Assembly (NCBI GenBank): GCA_019510465.1
Contig: JAEKKH010000154.1
Coordinates: 1-64,000 of the forward strand
Source: Burkholderiales bacterium
GTDB taxonomy: Bacteria > Pseudomonadota > Gammaproteobacteria > Burkholderiales > Burkholderiaceae_C
DNA: 64,000 nt
Direction of reading: 5' to 3'
The position numbers and the translations under genes are program-made. Shown one piece after another: positions 41,832 through 50,913 of this stretch. Below the pieces are notes generated by a model, which searched no databases, had not been told where the DNA came from, and saw only the letters and a list, made by a program, of their open reading frames with translations. Numbering within the stretch: position 1 is the stretch's first letter; the number at the start of each line of letters is the position of its first letter.

Positions 41832-42007
41832 GGGGTCAGGTCTTGAATGTTGCGGCGCTGGCCGGGGTCAGGTCTTTGAGCTCTGGGGTCAGGTCTTGAA
41901 CGTTGCGCGCGGAGGCCCTGAGCTCTGGGGTCAGGTCTTGAAAGTTGCGCGCGGAGGCCCCGCCCGATCGCGATCGCCCCGCCGCGCAACGTTCAAGACC
42001 TGACCCC
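41832..42007. repeat. REP/BIME-like array with terminal inverted copy between paaA and paaK
   Basis: GGGGTCAGGTCTT(T/-)GAA... at 41832, 41864 (partial), 41885 and 41927; inverted copy GCCGCGCAACGTTCAAGACCTGACCCC at 41981-42007; palindrome CGATCGCGATCG between the arms. Confidence 0.92.
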
Positions 42008-42014
42008 GCATTGG

Positions 42015-43322
42015 CTATTTCCTGCGTTGATCGACGACGCGGCGCGCCTTGCCGACCAGCGTGCGTTCGATGGAATCGGGCGGGCCGACGCGCACCGCGG
42101 TGCTCACGCCGGTCAGCGTCTTGATGCGTTCCTGCAGCTCGCGGCCGACGGCGCCCGGGTCGGCGGCCACGTGCGTGGGCAGCAGCTCGCACAGCACCTC
42201 GACCTGGTCGAGCAGCCCCTCGCGCGTGACCACCAGCTGGTACTGGCCGCCGAGCGCGCCGTGCGCCAGCACGATCTCCTCGATCTGCGTCGGGAACAGG
42301 TTGACGCCGCGGATGATCAGCATGTCGTCGGAGCGGCCGACGATCTTGCCCATGCGGCGCATGCTGCGCGCCGTCGGCGGCAGCAGGCGCGTGAGGTCGC
42401 GCGTGCGGTAGCGGATCACCGGAAAGGCCTGCTTGGTCAGCGTCGTGAAGACGAGCTCGCCCTCTTCGCCGTCGGGCAGCACCTCGCCTGTCTCGGGGTC
42501 GATGATCTCGGGGTAGAAATGGTCTTCCCAGATGACCGGACCGTCCTGCGTCTCGACGCATTCGCTGGCCACGCCGGGGCCCATCACTTCGGACAAGCCG
42601 TAGATGTCGACGGCGTCGATATCGGCGGTCTGCTGGATGTCGCGCCGCATCGCCTCCGTCCAGGGCTCGGCGCCGAAGATGCCCACGCGCACGCTCATCT
42701 GGCGCGGATCCATGCCCTGGCGGCGGAACTCCTCGCAGATCACCTGCATGTACGACGGCGTGACCATGATCGCGTCGGGCTTGAAATCGGTGATCAGCTG
42801 CACCTGCTTCTCGGTCTGGCCGCCGGACATCGGCACCACCGTGCAGCCGAGGCGCTCGGCGCCATAGTGCGCGCCCAGGCCGCCGGTGAACAGGCCGTAG
42901 CCGTAGGCCACGTGCACCATGTCGCCGCGGCGCACCCCCGCGGCGCGCAGCGAGCGCGCCACCAGGTCGGCCCAGTGGTCGATGTCGGAGGACGTGTAGC
43001 CGACGACGGTCGGCTTGCCCGTGGTGCCCGACGACGCGTGCACGCGCACCACCTGTTCGCGCGGCACGGCGAACATCCCGAACGGGTAGTTGGCGCGCAG
43101 GTCGGCCTTGCCGGTGAACGGGAACTTCGCGAGGTCGGCCAGCGTCTTCAGGTCCGACGGATGCACGCCCTTCTCGTCGAACGCGCGCTGGTAGTGCGGC
43201 ACGTTGGCGTAGACGTGCTGCAGCGTGGCGCGCAGGCGCCCCAGCTGCAGCGCGGCGATCTCGTCACGGCTGGCGCGCTCGATGGGGTCCAGTTCGACCG
43301 GACGCACGGCATGCACAGGCAT
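42015..43322 (-). CDS. paaK: Phenylacetate-CoA ligase
   Basis: VHASSGTTGKPTVVGYTSSDIDHWADLVARSLRAAG...; PaaK/AMP-binding. Confidence 0.96.
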   Translation of the reverse strand: MPVHAVRPVELDPIERASRDEIAALQLGRLRATLQHVYANVPHYQRAFDEKGVHPSDLKTLADLAKFPFTGKADLRANYPFGMFAVPREQVVRVHASSGTTGKPTVVGYTSSDIDHWADLVARSLRAAGVRRGDMVHVAYGYGLFTGGLGAHYGAERLGCTVVPMSGGQTEKQVQLITDFKPDAIMVTPSYMQVICEEFRRQGMDPRQMSVRVGIFGAEPWTEAMRRDIQQTADIDAVDIYGLSEVMGPGVASECVETQDGPVIWEDHFYPEIIDPETGEVLPDGEEGELVFTTLTKQAFPVIRYRTRDLTRLLPPTARSMRRMGKIVGRSDDMLIIRGVNLFPTQIEEIVLAHGALGGQYQLVVTREGLLDQVEVLCELLPTHVAADPGAVGRELQERIKTLTGVSTAVRVGPPDSIERTLVGKARRVVDQRRK

Positions 43323-43323
43323 C

Positions 43324-43761
43324 TCAACCCTCCGCGGCAAGAACGGGCTTGCCTTTCATGGTGTAGGACCGCCCGCGGAACGCGAGCACGCGCTCGTCGC
43401 GCTGGTTGCGCACGTCGACGTCGTAGACGCCCAGGCGGCCCGTCTTGCTCACTTCCACCGCCGTGGCGACGAGCTGGTCGCCCAGCCTGCCCGGGGCGAC
43501 GATCTGCACGTCGAACCCCGCGGCCACGGTGATCTCGTTGTAGGCGTTGCACGCGAACGCGAAGCAGGAGTCGGCCAGCGCGGTCAGCAGGCCGCCCTGG
43601 CAACTGCCGTAGCCGTTGAGCATGTCCTCGCGCACCGTCATCGTCATCGTGCAGCTGCCCGGGCCGATGGCCGCGACGCGCATGCCCATGCCCTGCGAGG
43701 CGCGGTCGGTGGACCACATGTGGTCGCGCACGCGTTCGGCGATGCGTTGCGGCGTCTGCAT
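43324..43761 (-). CDS. paaI: Hydroxyphenylacetyl-CoA thioesterase
   Basis: Hotdog fold; MLNGYGSCQGGLLTALADSCFAFACNAYN. Confidence 0.93.
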   Translation of the reverse strand: MQTPQRIAERVRDHMWSTDRASQGMGMRVAAIGPGSCTMTMTVREDMLNGYGSCQGGLLTALADSCFAFACNAYNEITVAAGFDVQIVAPGRLGDQLVATAVEVSKTGRLGVYDVDVRNQRDERVLAFRGRSYTMKGKPVLAAEG

Positions 43762-44579
43762 CAGCGATCCTTGAACACGGCCGGGCGCTTCTGCTGGAAT
43801 GCCGCCACGCCCTCGGCGAAGTCGTGCGCGCGGCCCAGCTCGCCCTGCATGTGCGCCTCCAGGGTGAGCGCGTCCGACAGCGTCAGCGACTGGGACGCGT
43901 CGAGCGCCTGGCGCGTGGCCACGAGGGCCCTGGACGGCATCACGGCCAGCCGGTCGGCCAGCGCCTGCGCCTGCGCCGGCAGCTCGGCGTCGTCGACCAC
44001 CTGCCACACCATGCCGAAACGTTCGGCGTCGGCGGCGGAGAGCTTGTCGCCCGTGAGCGCCAGCGCCAGCGCGCGGGGACGGCCCACCAGGCGCGGCAGC
44101 AGCCAGGTGCCGCCGCAGTCGGGGATCAGGCCGATTCTGGCGAACGCCTGGATGAAGCTGGCCGAGCGCCCGGCCAGGACGATGTCGCAGCAGAACGCGA
44201 AGTTCGCTCCCGCGCCCGCGGCCACGCCGTTGACGGCGCACACCACCGGCACCGGCATCGACTGGATGCGCAGCGCGAGCGGGCGGTAGTTCTTCTCGAT
44301 GACCGCGCCGATGTCGGGCTTGCCGTCGGCGCCGGCGCCCATGCCGGGGTCGTTGAGATCCTGCCCGGCGCAGAAGGCCCGGCCGGCGCCGGTGATCAGC
44401 ACCGCGCGGACGGCGTCGTCGGCGGCCGCGGCGTCGAGCGCGGCGCGCAGCTCGGCGTGCATGTCGGTCGTGAAGCTGTTGAGCGAGGCCGGACGGTTGA
44501 GCGTGAGCGTGCGCACGGCGCCGCGCTGCGCGACCAGGATCAGCGCGTCGGGCGACGACAGGAGGATCGGTTCGGACAT
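43761..44579 (-). CDS. paaG: 2-(1,2-epoxy-1,2-dihydrophenyl)acetyl-CoA isomerase
   Basis: Crotonase fold; GAGRAFCAGQDLNDPG; IGLIPDCGGTWLLPRLVG. Confidence 0.93.
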   Translation of the reverse strand: MSEPILLSSPDALILVAQRGAVRTLTLNRPASLNSFTTDMHAELRAALDAAAADDAVRAVLITGAGRAFCAGQDLNDPGMGAGADGKPDIGAVIEKNYRPLALRIQSMPVPVVCAVNGVAAGAGANFAFCCDIVLAGRSASFIQAFARIGLIPDCGGTWLLPRLVGRPRALALALTGDKLSAADAERFGMVWQVVDDAELPAQAQALADRLAVMPSRALVATRQALDASQSLTLSDALTLEAHMQGELGRAHDFAEGVAAFQQKRPAVFKDR

Positions 44580-44727
44580 GGCTGCCTCGGAGGGGTTGCT
44601 GCGAACCCCGGTCTGGGATGGGGCGGGCGCCGGGGACGCGACGACGGGCGCCGGGATCGCCCGCGTCCGCCATCGCTCGAAAAGGGTTGTCTCCCCCACC
44701 AGCGTCGCTGGCTTGGTCGATTCTTTG

Positions 44728-44741
44728 ACCGACCGGTCGGT
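44728..44741. promoter_or_regulatory. Candidate PaaR operator
   Basis: Perfect 14-bp palindrome ACCGACCGGTCGGT between divergent paaG and paaY; TetR-type operator, paaR located in the cluster. Confidence 0.75.
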
Positions 44742-44812
44742 TAATCTTAGACTCACCCTTGATCTGGCGCAAGCCCGCACGCCGGACGTTGCCATGTCTT
44801 GAGGTAAACCCC

Positions 44813-45421
44813 ATGCCCTGCTACGAGATCGACGGCCTGCGCCCGGTCGTCCACCCGACGGCCTACGTCCACCCCACCGCCGTGCTCATCGGCGACGTGG
44901 TGGTCGGCCCGGGCGCCTACATCGGCCCTTGCGCGAGCCTGCGCGGCGACTTCGGCCGCATCGTGCTGCGCAGCGGCTGCAACGTGCAGGACACCTGCGT
45001 GATCCACGGCTTTCCCGCCTCCGACACGCTGCTGGAGGACAACGCGCACATCGGCCACGGCGCCGTGCTGCACGGCTGCGTCGTGCGCGCCGATGCGCTG
45101 GTGGGCATGAACGCGGTCGTGATGGACGAGGCCGAGATCGGCGCCGGCGCCTTCGTCGCCGCGAGCGCCTTCGTCCGTGCCGGCCTGAAGGTGCCGCCGC
45201 GTTCGCTGGCCGCCGGCGTGCCCGCCAAGGTCCTGCGCGAGCTCAGCGACCAGGAGCTCGGCTGGAAGCGCGAAGGCACCGCCACCTACCAGCGGCTGAC
45301 CGAGCGCTGCCTGGCGACGATGAAGGAATGCGCGCCGCTGGCGGCCGAGGAGCCCGGCCGGCCGCGCCTGGACGCCGGCAACGTCCAGCCCCTGGTGGCG
45401 ACCCGGCGCGGCGCCGGCTGA
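44813..45421 (+). CDS. paaY: Phenylacetate catabolism hexapeptide-repeat protein PaaY
   Basis: Left-handed beta-helix repeats; GDVVVGPGAYIGPCASLRGDFGRI...CVIHGFP...HIGHGAVLHGC. Confidence 0.94.
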   Translation: MPCYEIDGLRPVVHPTAYVHPTAVLIGDVVVGPGAYIGPCASLRGDFGRIVLRSGCNVQDTCVIHGFPASDTLLEDNAHIGHGAVLHGCVVRADALVGMNAVVMDEAEIGAGAFVAASAFVRAGLKVPPRSLAAGVPAKVLRELSDQELGWKREGTATYQRLTERCLATMKECAPLAAEEPGRPRLDAGNVQPLVATRRGAG

Positions 45422-45532
45422 GCGGCGCGCCGGCGCGGCTGCGCCGTTTCGCGTACCCTTGCGTGGTTTCGTGGGGTTGGCGCAGCCTCCGGGGCCTGCC
45501 GACAATCCCGCCTTCACCCGGGAGACAGAAGA

Positions 45533-45904
45533 ATGGAACAACGCGAGTTCGAGGCGGTTGTGGACGAGTTCGGAGCCGACGTGCAGGACCTCGTCGAGCT
45601 GGTGGAGACCGCGCGCTACGAGCAGGCGACGGCCGTGGAGATCTCGCGGCTGCTCGACGCGCGGGAAGACCTGCTGGTGCTGGTCAACAAGCTGCCGGCG
45701 CTGCGCGCGGCCGAGGCACCGCCCAGCATGAGCGTGCCGCTGGCCAGCCTGCGCGAGCGCATCGCCCACGCGCGCGAGGCCTTGCGGTCCAGCCACGACT
45801 CCAAGGAGATCCTGCAGATGGTGGCCGAGACCGGCGAGACCTTCGCCAGCATCGTCGCGCCGCTGCAGGCCGCGGGCCGCTGGCCCAAGGGCCGCGCGCG
45901 CTGA
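45533..45904 (+). CDS. Hypothetical helical protein
   Basis: 123 aa, charged helical sequence, preceded by a GGGAGA RBS. Confidence 0.6.
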   Translation: MEQREFEAVVDEFGADVQDLVELVETARYEQATAVEISRLLDAREDLLVLVNKLPALRAAEAPPSMSVPLASLRERIAHAREALRSSHDSKEILQMVAETGETFASIVAPLQAAGRWPKGRAR

Positions 45905-45929
45905 GCCGCCTGGCGGCGAGAATGCGTCC

Positions 45930-46442
45930 ATGAAACTCGTCATGGACGTCCACATCGCCGGCGAGACCGCCCGGGTCGGCGCGGTCGCGTTCGAGGACTG
46001 GGGCGCGGCCGAAGGCACGCGCCACTACACCCTCGACATCGCGCACGTCGACAAGCCCGCCAAGGGCGAGCTCGACCTGCGCGCCCTGCCGTGGCTGATC
46101 CAGCTGCTCGAAGCCAACCGCCTGCAGCCGGAGGCCATCGTGCTCGACGGGTTCGTGCACCTCGACGCGCAGGACACGCCCGCCCTCGGGCGCCGCCTGC
46201 ACGACACGCTCGCCGGGCGCAGCGCCGTCATCGCGGTGTCGAAGTCCGTCTTCAAGGGCGCGGACACGCCCGACCAGTTCTGCGTCTTCCGCGAGGACGA
46301 GGCGCCGCCGCTGATCGTCACCTGCGCCGGCATCGACCTCGGCGCCGCGAAGGCGCGCGTGCGCATGATGCACGGCCGCAAGCGCGTGCCCACGCTGCTG
46401 AAGCTGGCGGCGCGCATCGCCAAGGGAACCGTGGACGCCTGA
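45930..46442 (+). CDS. Endonuclease V-family-like protein (divergent)
   Basis: MKLVMDVH, KGELDLRALPWLIQLL, IVLDGFVHLD, VIAVSKSVFKG, LIVTCAGIDLGAAKARVRMM parallel EndoV motifs. Confidence 0.65.
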   Translation: MKLVMDVHIAGETARVGAVAFEDWGAAEGTRHYTLDIAHVDKPAKGELDLRALPWLIQLLEANRLQPEAIVLDGFVHLDAQDTPALGRRLHDTLAGRSAVIAVSKSVFKGADTPDQFCVFREDEAPPLIVTCAGIDLGAAKARVRMMHGRKRVPTLLKLAARIAKGTVDA

Positions 46443-46468
46443 TCCTCGACAAGTCGACACCGCTGCAC

Positions 46469-47071
46469 ATGGACGCCACCACCCTCGCCGCCTACGACGC
46501 CGACGCCGCCGGCTACGCCCGCACCTGGGACACGCAACCGCCGCCCGAGGACCTGTACGAGCAGTTGCGCGCCTGGTTCACGCCGGGCCCGACGGCGGAG
46601 ATCGGCACGGGCAGCGGCCGCGACGCCGCCTGGCTCGCCGACCACGGCTTCGACGTGCACGGCTTCGACGCCTCGGCCGGCCTGCTGGCGCAGGCACGCG
46701 CCGCGCACCCGGGCATCCCGTTCGATCTCGCCACGCTGCCCGAGCTGGCCGGCGTGGCGCGCGGCGCCTGGCAGAACGTGTTGTGCGAGACGGTGATCAT
46801 GCACCTGGACACCGCGCAGATCGCGCCGTCGGTGCGCGCGCTGCTGTCGCTGCTGCGCCCGGGCGGCACGCTGTACCTCAGCTGGCGCGTGACGACCGAC
46901 GCCTCCACGCGCGATCCGGCCGGCCGGCTCTACGCCGCGTTCGACAAGTCGCTCGTCACGAACGAGCTGGCGCCCGGCGACGCCATCGTCTTCGACGAGG
47001 ACGCGACCAGCGTCGCCTCGGCCAAGCGCCTGCAGCGGCTCGTCATCCGCCGCGCGCCTTCCGCGCCCTAG
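46469..47071 (+). CDS. Class I SAM-dependent methyltransferase
   Basis: TAEIGTGSGRDAAWLADHGFDVHGFDASAGLLAQARAAHPGI. Confidence 0.9.
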   Translation: MDATTLAAYDADAAGYARTWDTQPPPEDLYEQLRAWFTPGPTAEIGTGSGRDAAWLADHGFDVHGFDASAGLLAQARAAHPGIPFDLATLPELAGVARGAWQNVLCETVIMHLDTAQIAPSVRALLSLLRPGGTLYLSWRVTTDASTRDPAGRLYAAFDKSLVTNELAPGDAIVFDEDATSVASAKRLQRLVIRRAPSAP

Positions 47072-48087
47072 GAAACGGTGACGCGGCGGTCCTCGTCCTC
47101 GTGGACCGGCGTGTCGACGTAGTCGAGGTAGGCCGAGTCGAAGGCGTCCGGCGCGGCATAGCGGCGCACGAACGCGAGCGCCGCGTCGGCGACCTCGCGC
47201 CAGCCGCGGTCGATCACCAGCGAGTGGCCGCGGCCGGGAATCTCGACGATCTCGGTGTGGCCCGGGTTGAGCAACTGCTGCCGGTAGGCCGCGTTGGCGA
47301 CGGTCCACGGCACGGTGTTGTCCATCTGCCCGGAGATGATCAGCAGCGGGCCGCGCTCCTGGTTCAGCGTGTCGACCTGGGCTTGCGTCCACGGGTTGAG
47401 GTTGGCCGTCGCGGCCTGGAACAGCGGTGCCCCCGGCGCCGGCACCGCGAACTCGGCGAACAGGGCCTGCGCCTCCTCGTCGGGCACGGCGTTGGCGAAC
47501 GCGAAGCGGAACTGCTCGTAGGTCAGGCCGACCGCGCGCCGGCGGTTCGACAGGCTCCCCAGCACCGGCCACGAGGCCTTCAGCGCGGACAGCGGCAGCG
47601 ACAGCACGCCACGGAACGGCGCCGGATCGATGGCCACGGTGACGTGCGACTGCCCGCGGCCCGCCAGGAGCTGCGCCAGCAGGCCGCCGAACGAATGGCC
47701 GATGAGCGCGGGCTTGCGTTCGAGCTGCGAGATGACCGTCGACAGGTGGTCGGCCACCTGGCCCACCGTCTGGCCGGCCATCGCGTCGGGGTGGGCGTTC
47801 GCCTCGGCCGCCGTGGCGGGGTCGCCGGGCCAGCCCGGGGTCAGCGCGATGTAGCCCGCCTCCTCGAAGGCCTCGGCCCAGCGTTGCCAACTGCCTGCCA
47901 GCAGCCACAGGCCATGCACGAAGACGACGGGCTGCAGTCCCGAGACGTTGGCGCGCTGGATCTGCTCGCGTTCGCCCGCCGTGAGGCTGCCCGCCAATGA
48001 CGATGCCGAAGTGCCCATGGGCCTGCTCCCCGCCGGATCCGGGCCTCGACGCGAGGTCCGTTTCGGATCCGATTTCATCGTATCCAA
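47068..48087 (-). CDS. Alpha/beta fold hydrolase
   Basis: VVFVHGLWLLAGSW...PALIGHSFGGLLAQLLAG...PGRGHSLVIDRGW. Confidence 0.9.
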   Translation of the reverse strand: MDTMKSDPKRTSRRGPDPAGSRPMGTSASSLAGSLTAGEREQIQRANVSGLQPVVFVHGLWLLAGSWQRWAEAFEEAGYIALTPGWPGDPATAAEANAHPDAMAGQTVGQVADHLSTVISQLERKPALIGHSFGGLLAQLLAGRGQSHVTVAIDPAPFRGVLSLPLSALKASWPVLGSLSNRRRAVGLTYEQFRFAFANAVPDEEAQALFAEFAVPAPGAPLFQAATANLNPWTQAQVDTLNQERGPLLIISGQMDNTVPWTVANAAYRQQLLNPGHTEIVEIPGRGHSLVIDRGWREVADAALAFVRRYAAPDAFDSAYLDYVDTPVHEDEDRRVTVS

Positions 48088-48174
48088 ATGTTGCGCGGCG
48101 TCAATCGGGGCGGCGCGGCCGTCCCCTGTTCCGAGGAGGACCGTTACATCGCGTGGGCCCGGCGCGACGGCGCC

Positions 48175-50793
48175 TCAGCCGGCGGGCGCGTGCGCCGCGA
48201 GCCAGCGATCGGCCTCGGGCAGGCGTTGCGTGCGCACGGTGGCGCGGTAACGTATCAGCGCGGCGTTCTTGACGATGCGCTCGCGCGTGGCCGCGGGCAC
48301 GTGGGCGCGCACGAACGCGTCCAGGCGCGGCAGCAACGCGGGGTCGGCGCCGGTGTCGAAGAAGCGCGCGGCGATCGTGGCGCCCGCGCCTTCGCCGAAC
48401 AGCGGCTCGACCTGCGCCCAGTGGCCGGCGATGAAGTCCAGCGTCAGGCCGGGATGGACCCGTCCCACCGCGCGCATCAGGCGACTGGCCACCGTGGTCG
48501 GCGGCTCGCCGGAGATCGCGAGCTCGAGCGCGCGCTGCGCCAGCGCCGGATCGCGCGGGTGGCCCAGCATCTCGTAGTCTTCCGCCCTCTCCAGTTCCGA
48601 GCCGGCCGCCCGCGCGAGTCCGTGCAACTGCTCCCAGGTGCGCTCGTCCGCGCGCGTCGCGACGACATACAGGACCGCCTCGCGGTGGTCGGCGTCCAGG
48701 CTGTCGTGCTGATCCAGGTAGCGCGCGAACGCCTGGTCGACCCGGCCCAGCACCTGCGGGTCGCCGAACTCGCCCAGCGCCTCGATGAGCGCGACGCGCA
48801 GCGTGCGGACGTCGCCGCTGTCGTCGGGGCGGCCGTCCCAGCCCACGGCGGCCAGGAACGGCGCGAGGCGCGCCCGCGCCCAGCTGCGCAAGGCCGCCTG
48901 CGACGCCAACCCGTCGTGCAGTCGATCGAGATCCTCCAGCTGGGCGACCAGCAGCTGCGCGACGGCCGGCTTGTCGCGCGAGGGCGGCACGCCGTCCATC
49001 AGCGCGAGCAGCTCGCCCATCGGCCGGCGGCCGGCGAGCGCGAGGGCCTGCGTGTCGGCCAGCAGTCCGAGCTGGTCGTCGACGCCCAGGCGTCCGAACG
49101 CGGGCAGCAGCGCGTCCAGGCCCGCGGGCGAATAGCGGACGCGAGCGTAGGTCGACTGGCCCGCGTTGATGATGACCGGGCCGCAGCCGGGCACCGTGAC
49201 CGCCTGCGGCGCCGCGCCGGCGATCACCGCGCGCGTCTCGCCGCCGCCCAGCACCGCCACCTTCACCGGCACGCGCCAGCGTTCGACATGCGGTGCGTCG
49301 ATGCTGAACTGGCCCTGCGAGAGGGTGACCACCGTGCGGCCGTCCGCGCAGCGTGCGTCGAGCTCGGTGACCAGCGGCACGCCGGCCTGCAGCGTGAGGT
49401 CGCGCGCGATGGCGGACACCGGGCGCGGCGTGTCGACGTCCAGCGCGCGCCACAGGTCCTCGGTCACCGTGTTGCCGTACGCATGCCTGGCGATGTAGCG
49501 CCGCACGCCGTCGCGGAAGGTCTCGTCGCCCTGCCAGGCCTCCAGCGTGCGCACCACCTGCGCGCCCTTCGAGTAGGTAATCGTGTCGAACGCGCCCTCG
49601 GCCTGGCTGACGTCGTCGATGTGCATGATCACGGGATGGGTGCCGCGGCGCGCGTCGATGTCCATCGCGCGCTGCTTCTCGCCGGCGTCGTTGGCCCAGC
49701 CGGTCCATTCGGGGTGCAGCTGCTCGACGGCCTTGACCTGCATCCACGACGCGAAACCCTCGTTGAGCCACAGGTCGTCCCACCAGGCCATGGTCACCAG
49801 GTTGCCGAACCACTGGTGCGCGATCTCGTGCGCCACCGTCTCGAAGACGCGGCGGCGGTCATCCTCGCTGGCGCGCCTGTCGTCGACGAGCAGGTCGCGC
49901 TCGAAGTAGAAGATCGCGCCCCAGTTCTCCATCGCGCCGAAGGTGACGCTGCCGCCCGCGCCGGCCACCATGTCCAGCTTGGGCAGCGGATACGGCGTGC
50001 CGAACCACGCGTTGTAGAAAGGCAGCAGCTTCGCGGCGGCATCCAGCGCGTAGGCCGCCTGCGCGGTGTCGCCGCGCTTGACGACGACGCCCACGTCGAC
50101 GCCGCCGACCGTGCGGTGCACGCGCTCGAACTCGCCCAGGCCGAAGAACAGCAGGTAGGTCGACATCGGCGGCGTCCTGGCGAAGCGCACGCGCTTGAGC
50201 TCCCCGGGCAGCGCCTCGGTGGACGCCACCGGCATGTTGCCGATGGGCATCAGCGCGGCGGGCACCGTCACGGTCAGCTCGAAGGTGGCGCGGCGCGCGG
50301 GCTCGTCCCAGCTCGGGACGAAGCGGCGCGCGTCGGAGTCCTCGAACATCGTGTAGAGCGAACGCACGGGCCCTTGCGGCGACTCGTGGTCGAGGTGGAA
50401 CAGGCCGGCGGCCTGGTCGTTGATGTGGCCCGAGTAAGCGATGCGCAGCACGTGGCGGCCGGTCGTGAGCGCATGCGCGAAGGTGAACGTGGCGCGCTGG
50501 CGCTTCGCGTCGAGCGCCATGCGCGGCGCGCCGGCCTCGCCGTCCAGGCGGGCGCTGGCAATGGCCAGGTCGGCGCTGTCCAGCTCGATGCGCTTCGTGC
50601 GGCGCCGCACGTCGACGTCGATCTCGACGCGGCCGTCGAACGTGGACTCGGCCAGGTGCGGCGTGATCTCGAGGCGGTATGCGTCCGGCACGACGTCGTC
50701 GGGCAGGATCATGCGGTTCGCGGGCGCGGCGATCGCGCCGGTGCACAGCACGACGAGGGTGCCGGCGGCGAGCCGGGAAAGGTTCTTCAGCAT
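48175..50793 (-). CDS. M1 family zinc aminopeptidase, secreted
   Basis: GAMENWG; HEIAHQWFGNLVTMAWWDDLWLNEGFASW (HExxH-x18-E). Confidence 0.96.
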   Translation of the reverse strand: MLKNLSRLAAGTLVVLCTGAIAAPANRMILPDDVVPDAYRLEITPHLAESTFDGRVEIDVDVRRRTKRIELDSADLAIASARLDGEAGAPRMALDAKRQRATFTFAHALTTGRHVLRIAYSGHINDQAAGLFHLDHESPQGPVRSLYTMFEDSDARRFVPSWDEPARRATFELTVTVPAALMPIGNMPVASTEALPGELKRVRFARTPPMSTYLLFFGLGEFERVHRTVGGVDVGVVVKRGDTAQAAYALDAAAKLLPFYNAWFGTPYPLPKLDMVAGAGGSVTFGAMENWGAIFYFERDLLVDDRRASEDDRRRVFETVAHEIAHQWFGNLVTMAWWDDLWLNEGFASWMQVKAVEQLHPEWTGWANDAGEKQRAMDIDARRGTHPVIMHIDDVSQAEGAFDTITYSKGAQVVRTLEAWQGDETFRDGVRRYIARHAYGNTVTEDLWRALDVDTPRPVSAIARDLTLQAGVPLVTELDARCADGRTVVTLSQGQFSIDAPHVERWRVPVKVAVLGGGETRAVIAGAAPQAVTVPGCGPVIINAGQSTYARVRYSPAGLDALLPAFGRLGVDDQLGLLADTQALALAGRRPMGELLALMDGVPPSRDKPAVAQLLVAQLEDLDRLHDGLASQAALRSWARARLAPFLAAVGWDGRPDDSGDVRTLRVALIEALGEFGDPQVLGRVDQAFARYLDQHDSLDADHREAVLYVVATRADERTWEQLHGLARAAGSELERAEDYEMLGHPRDPALAQRALELAISGEPPTTVASRLMRAVGRVHPGLTLDFIAGHWAQVEPLFGEGAGATIAARFFDTGADPALLPRLDAFVRAHVPAATRERIVKNAALIRYRATVRTQRLPEADRWLAAHAPAG

Positions 50794-50858
50794 GGAATCG
50801 GGGAATGAAGCGGCGCTGCGCATTCTAGGGATCGGGCCGGGACGCGCTTGCCTTTGAT

Positions 50859-50880
50859 TAACCATACGGTTTACCATTAA
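50859..50880. promoter_or_regulatory. Candidate ArsR-type operator / promoter region
   Basis: AT-rich TAACCATACGGTTTACCATTAAT with AACC-N4-GGTT dyad, just upstream of the VOC/ArsR/SRPBCC operon. Confidence 0.45.
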
Positions 50881-50913
50881 TCCATTCGTTGACCACTTCC
50901 AGCGAGGCATCCC

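Noticed and set aside
41832-42007. Insertion sequence remnant
   Set aside because: No transposase fragment or target-site duplication was found; the structure fits a REP/BIME-like element better.
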